Shown here: positions 1 through 10,200 of the stretch, piece after piece
How the letters are laid out: every line of letters starts with the position of its first letter
Numbering within the stretch: the stretch's first letter is position 1
NCBI GenBank assembly: GCA_032173965.1
Contig: CM063288.1
Location: 25,762,001-25,826,000 of the forward strand
DNA: 64,000 bases
Origin: Sitta carolinensis
Taxonomy: Eukaryota; Chordata; Aves; Passeriformes; Sittidae
Reading direction: 5' to 3'
The notes under the pieces: model-generated
Seen by the model: only the letters and a program-made list of their open reading frames with translations
Databases searched by the model: none
What the model was told of the DNA's origin: nothing
Program-made: the position numbers and the translations under genes

Positions 1-3000
1 GCATTGGTCATAACAGAGGAGCAATTGCAATTGCAGCAAAGGGTTGAAAATGCTTCCTTGGATGACAGGCAGGAATAGATGACACAGAGGGATGGAGTGA
101 CCTGGGAAAGAGCAAAATGCAGAGGGAAAAGATGAAAAAATGAAGGCTGGAGGCAATTACACGATAATAATTAAAATGAGGGAGAGACAGACATGCCCAA
201 CAGAAGGAGAGGGTAAAATGAAGGAAAGAAGTACCTGGCTGGAGAAAAAAATGGAGCTGAAGAGAAAAAAACTATGCATGAATTACTGAGATGTTCTACA
301 GCCCCCACTCCTGCAATTGCATGATGAGCTGAAAAAGTCAGATGCCATTAAAAATAATAGCAAATCCTTCCTCTCCTGGCTTGGGAGAAAAGCTGAAAAT
401 ATGCACCTTACAGGCTCCAGGATCACAAAGCAAATAATAAGAAGAGAATTAGTGTAGGTGGAATATATTTCACCTAGTGGGTCGGGACCTTACAGGACCA
501 GGAAAGTGTGCTTCAACTGTACTGCATTTGAGTACATTCCACCTTTAAAGAAAGGGTACAAAAAGTAGCTGGAAGCAAGGAATTAGATAAATACCAGGCT
601 AAAAATAAGAGATATATTCCAAAGAATGCATAGAGAAAAACCATGGGAATAATTTGCCTTTGGGACTGGTGGATTCTCTCCCTGCGGGTATCCTGAAATC
701 AAGATAGAGATATCTCCCTGGAGCAATGACAGGTAGCACTTATGGGGTTGAGACTAACAGTGGTTTTGTGGCATTCATATTAGATGAGTGTAATACTTGC
801 TTTCATCTGTGTCATCTATGAAAAGTCCAGCTGTGTTGCTTGTCCACAGTAGTTAATGTCAGTGATTTTGGGAAGGAATATGAGCTGTGACAAGGCAGTG
901 GCAGAGCAAGGCAGGCAGCCCTCTAGGCAGCTTTCTGAAAAGGATTTTCTCCTTTATTTCCCCCAGATGACTATTGCATTTCCTTCTTTGGGTTTTGATT
1001 CTCACTGCAAAACTCCAAAACTAGTCCCTATAGAGTGTTCCCTATTGAAAAGGGAATGGGACAGTACCTGGCCAGGTTGGAGGTGTGAGTACCAGCAGCA
1101 CAACCACATAAAATATCCACCATGTAGGGATTAAATCAGGCGTCCACTGACTGGTGTTCCAAGCTGTGCCATAAACACAGCAGCCACAAACTTGACAGCA
1201 ACAGCAGGAGGCAGTTCTTTATTAAGACGAGAGCACTAGTGAATAAATGAGGAAGGGCAAGTGTGTGTGTGGCAGAAGGCAAAGGGGAGTGGAAAAATTA
1301 TTAAGTTTAGGAAGATGGATTTTTTTTTTCTCATCTCCCTGAGCAGTGAACTTTTCCACTGATACAATAGAGTACTTCCAGAGAGCAGAAGAGCCAGTAA
1401 AAACAGAGCAGATAACATCAACGCTGTGTGCTGAGTGGATGGGCAGCTATATTTAGTGGCTGGCCGTGTAAGGAAGAACAATCATTAATGTTGGGAATTG
1501 GCTTCATTAGTGCTTAAAGACAACTGAGTGTGATTCCTTAATGACTTCAGTTGCTAAATGAACTTTCCAGACTTCTGCTATCTCCTCAGGAGGACCATGC
1601 GGTGCGGAAACGGGCTGAGGAAGGGCCCTGCGCCACCCCTCATGCTTAACGCCCTGTCTGGGACATCTGCAGTGGGTCAGGGCCAAACAGGGGCTGCAGC
1701 TGGCTTGAGTTCCCCCAGGGATCTTTCCCATAAGCAGGATCATCTGCAGTGCATCATACTGCTTCCCTCCATCCCCAGGCAGGCAGAGTGCAGAGGTGCA
1801 TGGGGAAGGGGCAAGGGCTGCAGGCTGGGCATTATGGCTTGTGCTCCTTTCTGGCCAGACACCCCTCTGTATGCTCAGCCTTCCACTGGGCAATGTACAG
1901 CCATCAGGAGGAAGCCTTCCTCCCACTCTCATGAGACTCAGGAGCTGTCGTCACCACTGTCACCTGCCCCTCTCCCCATCCCAGCTCCTGCCATGGGACC
2001 TGATGCATATCAGTGGTGTGAGAGGCTGTTTGTCTGTAAATCTCTCACTGGAACAAGGTGCTATGTAAGCAGAGACTGTCATCAAGTGTAAACACAAGTG
2101 GCCTCTACACAGCAAGCAGCCCCACGGTATCCCTGAGGTTCAGCCCTGTGCCCCCGTGCTGTCAGGCACAGGAGAGGTGTTGCTGATCCTTTGGGGATGG
2201 TGGTGGGTCACGTTTGGGTCTGGGCCAGCTTGGCCAGCTGGATCTGTGGAGGGAGACAGTGGGGGGTTATCAGTGAGGCTCAACGCAGCATTGGACATGC
2301 TCAGCCTCACAGGGAGCTGGTGCAGCCCCCATGGGATGTCCCACACTGCCACCCCCGTGCAGACGGGTGAGGGGCAGCAGCTGCTCTGGGAGGGGCAGGG
2401 ATGTGCTGCTTTCATTCCCCCGTACCAGCATGGCCAGCGGAGTTAGTGAAGGAGGTCAGAGGGCTGCCTGCTCCCTGCCTTTGCCATCCTCAACACACAG
2501 CCCAGCCTTTATCACCTTACTGCAGGCACTGTTGGGGGCAGAAGGGACAGGGCCACCCCCACTCCTGATGGCAAGGGGCAGCTGGGGAGAGACAGGTTGA
2601 GAGCAGCATATCTGGCAGTTAGGCTTCTCCTGAGACCTCCGAATTTCTTGCCTACAGTGACAAATATGTGGGTGGTTCCCAGCCTCCTGCTCTGTAAAAG
2701 CAGGATTTGTCTTGTGTGGTTTTTTTCCCAGCTTTTGAGGTGTTTTGTTTCGTTTTGGTTTTTTTTGTTGTAGCTATTCATCTGGTTGCAGTGTTCATTC
2801 TTGGGTTTAGTCCCTGTGCCCAGGTTTTAGGGAATGGGTATGGGAGAAAAGCCTTGTGAGTGGCAGAGAAACCATCATTTTGCCTCTTGTCCTGCACCAC
2901 TAGCAGCAAAGCCATCACCATCCCAAGCTTCCAGCTAGTGACTCTGCTCTTAGGCAGCGTTTGTAGGGGAGGTGTCCTTGCTACAGCTTTGTAGCAAGAT

Positions 3001-4357
3001 GTCCTTGCTGCTGGCAAAGCTGAGTGCATCCTGCGCTGTTTTGTATTTTCCCCTTGGCGTCCTGTCCTCCAAGTCTGCTCAGGAAATCAAGCTAGAGTTT
3101 AGTTAGAACAGAGCTCAAAAACGTGCTGATACCAAACCCAGGAGTCCCCAAAGTTCTGCTTGCCAGCACCGAGCCAGGGGTCTGCCCACCACTAGCCAGC
3201 CAGGGGCAGGAGGAGAGGGTGAGCACAGGAGGGGCGTCAAGTGTGTCCTGGCAGCAGAGCAAACCCCTCCTGAGAGTTTCCCTGGGGACTCCAGCCGCCT
3301 TGAAGTAACCAGTAAATAAACGTGGTGCAAAAATACATCCCTCCCTAGTTATTTACAACTCGTCCCCACGAGTGTTGCGGGGGAGGCGAGAGCAGCGTGT
3401 GCAGGAGCCGCAGCGCGGAGCGGTCCTGCCGTGGGCGTGCACAGACCCCGGCGCTGCCGGAGGCGCGGGTGTGCCGCAGATGTGTGCGGGGCTGTCCCGG
3501 TGTGACCTGGCGGGAACAGCAGCCCGGCAGCCCTGCCCTGCCACACGCCGCAGCGGCCAGAGTAGGAAGGGTTGACCATCGCTGGGCTGAGTCTGGGCTC
3601 TGCCTGCCCATGAGTTCAAGGGAGGCAGGTGCTTTTCCAGCCCTCCCAAGGTGTGTTGCTTTATCAGCATGATTCATAGTCCTGGCTTGCTGAAACTGCA
3701 GAGAGCATGAGTTTCTTGTCTGAATGTTGGGTTGAATTTTGCAGCCCATGCCCTGTAAATAATTGTAACCATCCCTTCTCCCTTCAAGAAATAGTAAGGA
3801 AATTTGTGTAGGTCTGTGAATGGGACACCTAGTGAGACTAGACCTGTGTGCCGAACACTTCCAGACAGAATTCTTCTCTGTCTTTTCAATAAAAATGACA
3901 AATGCTTCTCCCTGTAATCTTTTTCCCAGTCTCCTGTGGTAACTTCCGCAGCCATCTGAGATTATACTTTTCTTCCAATTATGAACGTGATGTGTTTTGT
4001 CACTGCTTGACAACATCTGCCATGTAGAGACAAAACCAGGTGGCTGATCTGGAGATGGCCAAAATAAAGAAGGGAAAAAAACATTTGCTGATGCCAGAAA
4101 TAACAGTAATAATAGTGCATATGGAATTTGTATTGCGATCCAGGCAGCCTGATTAATTAAAAGGGAAGAGAAAGGCTCTTGAATATGCAGGCTCAGCAAA
4201 TGCCAGGCTGTGCCCTCCCCTAGGAGCACGCCCTGTATCTGGAGGCGGCTCTGGGACCTCGTGTTTCTCCGTGCTGTACTCTTGAAAGCATGTGTGTTTC
4301 TTTTTGTGCGTCTGCATGCCTCCCACCTAGAAACCCTGTTCTGTGTCTCCTCCCCAG
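1..4357 (+). other. NRP2: NRP2 intron (3' part) upstream of the b-type terminal exon
   Basis: This stretch has no open reading frame that resembles a neuropilin ectodomain exon. I looked for the end of the MAM domain, which should immediately precede the alternative 3' exons, and did not find it, so that exon must lie before the window. The last 60 bases before 4358 are pyrimidine-rich and end in a clean AG acceptor. The contents are mostly unremarkable unique sequence, with a T-rich run near 2745-2770 and a CpG-dense patch at about 3361-3560, listed separately. The intron assignment rests on the exon that follows. Confidence 0.8.
3361..3560. promoter_or_regulatory. Short CpG-dense patch inside the NRP2 intron
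   Basis: About 200 bases are conspicuously richer in GC and CpG than their flanks, with CG dinucleotides roughly every 7-8 bases. It lies about 800 bases upstream of the b-type terminal exon. Such patches can be internal promoters, enhancers or remnants of unmethylated islands, and no TATA box or initiator can be assigned by eye. A role in NRP2b or antisense transcription is only a possibility. Confidence 0.35.
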
Positions 4358-4638
4358 GGGCAACCCTCCTGCCAGGGACCGAGCCCACAGTGGACACGGT
4401 GTCAGTGCAGCCCATCCCAGCCTACTGGTATTACGTTATTGCCGCCGGAGGTGCTGTTGTGGTGCTGGTCTCCGTCGCGCTGGCCCTTGTGCTCCACTAC
4501 CACCGGTTCCGCTATGCGGCCAAGAAGAGTGATCACTCCATCACCTACAAAACCTCCCACTATACCAACGGGGCCCCTGTGGCCGTGGAGCCCACCCTAA
4601 CCATAAAACTAGAGCAAGACCCCAGCTTGCGCTGCTGA
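4358..4638 (+). CDS. NRP2: Neuropilin-2, terminal coding exon of isoform b (transmembrane and short cytoplasmic tail)
   Basis: NRP2 is a single-pass co-receptor for class 3 semaphorins and VEGFs, acting with plexins and VEGF receptors in axon guidance and vascular or lymphatic growth. The acceptor AG is at 4356-4357. The exon enters after the first base of a codon and gives 93 residues to a TGA at 4636-4638. A short extracellular stretch beginning ATLLPGTEPTVDTV is followed by a hydrophobic membrane segment at about residues 25-46 of this exon (YYVIAAGGAVVVLVSVALAL), a basic stop-transfer patch (HYHRFRYAAKK) and a tail of about 45 residues ending SLRC. These features match the vertebrate NRP2b isoform, whose anchor and tail are unrelated to those of NRP2a. 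The tail lacks the SEA PDZ-binding end. As remembered, the last few residues differ from mammals while the rest is strongly conserved. The open frame extends upstream of the acceptor, but the splice site and homology set the boundary. Confidence 0.93.
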
Positions 4639-7265
4639 GAGCCGAACAGGAACGAGAAAGCAAACAAAACACAAAACAGACAGACAGACAGAAACTAAGA
4701 CTTCAAATACGTTGCCTCAGTTTTGCACTTTTTTCCTTACCTAGCATACGTGTGAACTCTTAGATATCTCCATCCCTTTTCCGTCTCCCAGCCCTCCCCA
4801 AATCTTTTACAAACTCTAAACTAATGCTGCATCTTGGATCGTCAGAAGAGACACACCACCCCTTCACTTCAGAAGTGAACACTCCCTTTCTATTACTTTT
4901 CAAGGATACTTGGGGTGTCAGTTGGGGGTTTATTTTGTTTTGTTGTGTTTGTTTGGGGAGTATTTTTTTTTGTTGTTGGTCTGCTTCTTTGGGTTTTGGG
5001 GGTTTTTTCTCCTCCCAGTAGGCAACCTGCAAGGGAACCTGATGGTGAGCCAGGAAGCTTGCGTGTGAGGCTCGTATGCATGCGTGCTAAACCTGTGTGT
5101 GTGAGTGTGCATGGGACTGTGTGTGTCTGACTGACTGAATGTATATTTAGAAACAGACCCTTTTTAATTTGCTTCTTGTTGCTTCTACTTGCACAGGGAA
5201 TGCTTTTATTTTTGTTTGTGTTGTTATTGTTGTTAATTTTCCCTCCTTCCCATCTCCTCTCTGGAAGGTCTGGGACGTGTTTATGGTGAATGCCCTGATT
5301 TGTTTACTTGGGGAAGAGAGCAATGCTTTTTCGTTGCCTTATCTAGCTTTGGCTGGGTTTCTTGTTTGATAGTGTTAATGTCTTGGGTGCAAATTGAGAA
5401 GAGGCCAGGCCGGACAGTAAGAATGGCCACCTCAGATGGCTAGAAGAATCCAGAGAGGTCCATAGATGTTCAAAAAGTAAGATCTCTCCATTTTATTCTT
5501 TCTGCAGCCAACACGATAACACAGCCATTGTTTGGAAGAGGGAGGGGAAGCCCTCCTCTTCCCCCACCTGCAAGTGAATCTATTTAAAGTTGCCTTATAT
5601 CAGAGAAGTTCATAGTGAATGTTTTGTTTGTATCTGTTAAAGCCAGCCTTAGGGTAACATATAGACTTCAGCAGGTCTTAGTGGATGCTAAATACTGTAG
5701 TTTCTTGAGAATTGAAGGTTTATTTATTTAATAAGTATCCTCACTGTGGGTGCTGATGGTTTTGGTTTTACACAGGGAAAGGGGAGAGGGCTCCTCCTTG
5801 TCCTTCTGTTAGAAATGTTCAAGGGCAAGTATAGTTCCCCTTTCTGGGTTTGATTTTTTTCCTTCTGCCCAATCCATAGCTGCTGAATCATAAAAATTGC
5901 CCGTTGACTTTCTAGAATGTCAGTTTTGCGTTTGCTAATGTTCTGCTTCTTAGAGTGCCAGTAACATCTAGCAAGCCAAGCCCAGCCAGAACGCCTGGGG
6001 GCCCAGCTATTGCTGCTGCTTTAACTGGGGAGGCGAGGAGGAGCCTCCACACGCCTCCGACTGTTGAATGGCCCAGCATATTGTAGTGGAAATGCCTTAT
6101 ATAAATTACTGAATGATGACATGCAAAAGTGGTTTGAATTGTTAACCCTAATCTGTTTGCAGGCAAAAAAGTACCTCCAGTGAGCAAGGTTCTCCATCTT
6201 GTTTGTGTCCATCTGTGATGAGTGATCAGATTCCCTCCCCCCTTCTAAACTTGCTAGTGCCCATCCCTCCTTTGCTCATTAATATTGCATAAAATGAATC
6301 AAAATGAGCAGCTCTGTTAACTTCCCTGCAGTCCTGAGCTGCCTTTTGGTCTGGGAAAAAAGTAGAAACAGAAACTGTGCTGAAGTGGTATTGGCCTCTG
6401 TTGCAGCATAGCCCTATCCCCAGGGGATGTCAGTCAATCGGGGTGTCAGTCTATCCCCCCTCCTTGCCTTAATTCATGCAGCCAGTTTCAGTTCCCCATG
6501 CTGGTTTCACAGCAGATTTCAGTGGGATCCTCTCAGCTGCAGCAGCAAGTGTCTAAAACAAGCAGGGAGTGCAGGAAAGCCCAGGATGATGTGCCTTGGT
6601 GAGCACATTAGGCATGGTGGGTGCTCGGGGCACCACTGAACCCAGGTCTGGCTCCCACAACGTTTTTGAGAGCATCAGGGACATAACTGTCCCACAGGGC
6701 CAGAATGGACCCAGGGAGCTCCTGCCACCTGGAAGGCAGTGCCATTTAAAGGTTCCTGGAAAGGTGCTCCCAGGGTCAGGGTGCTTTCACTGTGAGCCTC
6801 CTCGTCACACAGCACTGGTGTTGCAGTGCATCTGGTTTGGGATGTGGAATCCCATCCCCCTCAGTCAGCTGCAAATTAAAACATGTGAAATACTGGCATG
6901 CGCTTGCTGCATTTTCAGGTCAGCCCAAGCCATGTCAGCAGATGATATTATCCCATTTACAAAGTCAGTTCAGTCCCCCTAGTTCAGATGATCTCACTTT
7001 TACCAGGTTCACCCCCACAGACTTAGCAAGTGTGCATTGGTGTGTCAGAGAGGAGAATGTGGCACCCTGTCTCGCAAACCAAAATCACCAAAGACAAAAC
7101 AGAAGGTCACTTCGAGATTTTTACTCCCAATTCTCCCCTGCTCCTTCAGCCCTGACATGCCCAGCATTGCCCAGTTGCCTGTGTGTGAAAAATATCTTGT
7201 GGAAATTTGAAATTCTTTGAAGATGTATTGTGTGGAATGTAATAAAATGATGATATTTTTATACA
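4639..7265 (+). other. NRP2: 3' untranslated region of the NRP2b transcript
   Basis: The region runs from the NRP2b stop codon to just past the AATAAA at 7241-7246. It contains a CAGA microsatellite at about 4676-4692, a GT/T-rich stretch at about 4918-5015, a TG-rich stretch at about 5092-5130 and A/T-rich segments around 5700-5740. No credible coding sequence is present. The length of about 2.6 kb is reasonable for this isoform. The exact cleavage point is inferred, not seen. Confidence 0.65.
7241..7246 (+). terminator. NRP2: Polyadenylation signal for the NRP2b transcript
   Basis: A canonical AATAAA sits in a context typical of a mature 3' end: AT-rich sequence just upstream, then a GT/T-rich segment with TTTCTTTC-like runs about 30-60 bases downstream that could bind CstF. 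It is the first strong candidate downstream of the b stop codon that I noticed. Confidence 0.6.
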
Positions 7266-10200
7266 AATATCTGGGGTTTTTCTTTCTTCTTCTTTCTTTG
7301 CTAATGAGAATGCTGTTGGTTGAAGCAAAGCAGAGTTTCAAAACTCTCTGGAGCATCAGGGCTATTCCTTTTAGCCAAGCAAAGCTCCAGCTCCTGCTGT
7401 GTGCAGACCCAGCTCCCAGCAGCACAGCTGCTGTGTGCTCCCTGCCTCGCTGCACTCAGGATTGGGCCATTAATAGCAGCTTTTAGATCCATTACATTTG
7501 TACCAGTCCTGATGGGAATTTTGGACTGACTCTTGGGATTGTTTGGGGATTTCACCAGCGTTGCCTAAGTGCTAAATTGCTCAGTGTGATTAAGCAGAAT
7601 TTCTCCAGCTGGGGCCCCTGGAGACAGGAGATCCGACTTTCCAGGGCCCCTGGGGTTGGCCTGGCTGCCAGCTCAGCTGAGCCGCACACTCTGTCCCTGA
7701 GCTCAGCAAAAACGGGTAAGCCATTACCAAAATTAATAATGAAAACAGCACTGCTTTCCTCTTCTGGGCAGTCCCTGTCGCTGTGTTTCAGACTGCGCAG
7801 GGGACCTGTGTGGGAGTGGCCTGGCTGCCACAGCACCAAGTGTTTGGACAGGTGTAAGTCCTCTGCTTTCCTTCCACCTGAGTCCTCCCAACTTGTTAGA
7901 GGGACCTCTTCCGCAGCAGTTCCGCTTCCCATCTTCCCTAGGTGCACCTTTCACCCCTTCAGCAGAGTCAGCAGCATCACATTTCATGTGAAATATATTT
8001 TGCTGCCAGTTTGACAGGTTTTTCCTTCCCTCCTTCATTTATTTTCCTTCTCTCATATTCTTTACCCTGGCATAAAGCTCAGCTTTGCAATGAAACTTCC
8101 TGACTTTACCAGGAATTCAAGCAATCAACAAAAAAATAATTCAAATGTGATCCCTCACACTTGGCTATTCAAACACAAGCGAAGCTGAGGACTCACGCTG
8201 CTTTTTTGGGACAGGGCTTTTTTTCTTTCCTGGAATTGTACAGCAAAGCAAATTACACTTGTAATTTGCATTTTGTACACTTCAGCGACTGTTCGAGCAA
8301 AATTCAAAACAAATATGCACATGTGAAAAACAGGGAGGGAGAGATTGACTGATGACTTCCCTACAAGGAAGAAAAAAATTCTGTTAAGTAAACAGACGAA
8401 AAGGGAGAAATCATTCAGGATTAATTATTCCGTATGTGCGCCACGGACAGATTGGCCGGAGAGCTGGGTGCTGCTCAGGCTACAGCACATCCTAGGGAAG
8501 AAAGCAGCTAAAATTAGCATTCTTTGTTTAAGGAAATAAATACAGCTTAGTGTAATTTTGATGCAAACTCTTCTGCCAGTAACTTCAGGCATTTAAGTGT
8601 CTACTCAAAAAAAAGAAGAAAGCTTCTGGGGGAACAGTGGGGCTCTGTTTTTCAGGGGACAGCATTGTGTCCTGTGTGTCACAGGGAGGCTTCAGTGTGG
8701 TTCCCTGGTGGTATGCGCTGTGATGGTGTCAATGTTTTTCTTATCTCTACAGTTGGTGTTGTGTCGAAGGAGCAAAAGGGCATCCATGGGCACTCTGTAA
8801 GCACTGGGGCAAAGCCAGTGCCTAAGGATGTGAGGGAAGCAGCACTGACCTGGCAAAGCAAAGTGCACCGTGGGTAAGGCTGCGCTGTGCCTTGGCAATG
8901 TCAGTGTGCCCGAGATGGCTGATCGGGCAGGAGCAGGCTGCAATGCTCATTCACCAGCCAAGGGACCGGCCGCACAGTTGAGCCTCCTGCTAGGGCAGGC
9001 ACCTGCAGGATGACCCTTGGCACAGGGACCCCAGAGCTGCTTGCCCCCCAGGCTGTGGGGCCAGGCTTGGCTTTTCCTGGCCTGGAAATGCCTCTGCTGC
9101 CACATGCAAGGGAACGAGGTAGAAACCAGGCTGTTTGGATTTTTGTCCCTCTAGAAACCCTGTGAGAACCTACTGACTTTACCAGGGCCAGCCCCCACTT
9201 ACCCCGTGTCAGGGCAGCAGAGTGAGGCGTGCAGACAGCAGGCGAGGCCCCGAGGCGAGCTTGGACAGGCGCTTGGCTTTCCGCCACAGCTCCTCCATCA
9301 GTGGCTTTGTGGCTCTTAGCAGAGACTGCAGGCGTGACTGCCAGTTTGAGGAATCGTGTCGTTAGCCACTGCACTGTAAAAACAAACAGCAACAACGGGG
9401 AGGGTGATAAACATACCAGGATGCTACAGAGCTGCCGGCTTCTCCCCCATCTCTGAGCCCTTGTGTCGCAGCAGTGGGGGACAGCGCCGCCCTTGCGCCC
9501 AGGAGCTGCTTGGTTTGGGGTAGGTGAGCTCAGCAGGGAGCACAGAACCTGCATGTACAGGTTCAGCTCCTTACCTGGCTGTCCAGAGCTCAGAGAGAGG
9601 GAGAGGGAGGGGATTACGCTGTGCAATGCCCCAGTCACGCCGTACACACACATGCCACCACCACCACCGTTTCCTTGGCCTGGTGCCGTTGCTGAGGAGA
9701 GGTGCAAAAGCAGGGCTGGAGAAGGGGTCAGGCTGCAACAGGGCATGTGTCTGCCCTTAGGGAGGGTTTGGCTGCGTACTCATTTTGGGTAGCCACCTTG
9801 GCCATCTGCCATGTGTGCAGCAGGGCCAGGTGCCACATGTTGGAGGGCAGCACCAGGGCTGGAAATAGCTGCCTGCTCATGGCCACCTCCACACCAAGCT
9901 CCCACCTTGGCTCCATGTCTCCAAGTGCTTTTGTTGGGGGGGTCTTCATCTGCCCAGCTATAATTTCCCACCTTATCTTCATATGTGAAGCCCAAGGAGT
10001 GCAAGAGGCTCATCTGTGACCACATTTTGACAATAGCTCTGTGGTAGTCTGAGGTGCGCACAGTTGGCCACCACCAGGGCAGCCCCAAGGCAGTCTAAGA
10101 ATAAGGTCCAGCGGTTCCTGCACTGCAGAGGGAGGATGGGCCAGGGAGTGGCAGCTTGTTTGCTTTCTTTAATGCTCAGCTGTAGCCAAAGCACTGTTTT

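Noticed and set aside
1507..2091. Overlapping stop-free frames on both strands (141 codons minus, 177 codons plus)
   Set aside because: They overlap each other in moderately GC-rich DNA, have no recognisable domain, and lie inside an NRP2 intron; best explained by composition.
1..4357. Search for the MAM-domain-ending exon of NRP2 upstream of the b exon
   Set aside because: No segment on the + strand encodes the expected acidic MAM ending with flanking splice sites; the exon must be before the window.
8901..9746. 281-codon minus-strand frame
   Set aside because: GC-rich low-stop stretch with low-complexity Ser/Pro/Leu/Ala content, no motif and no splice or poly(A) context.
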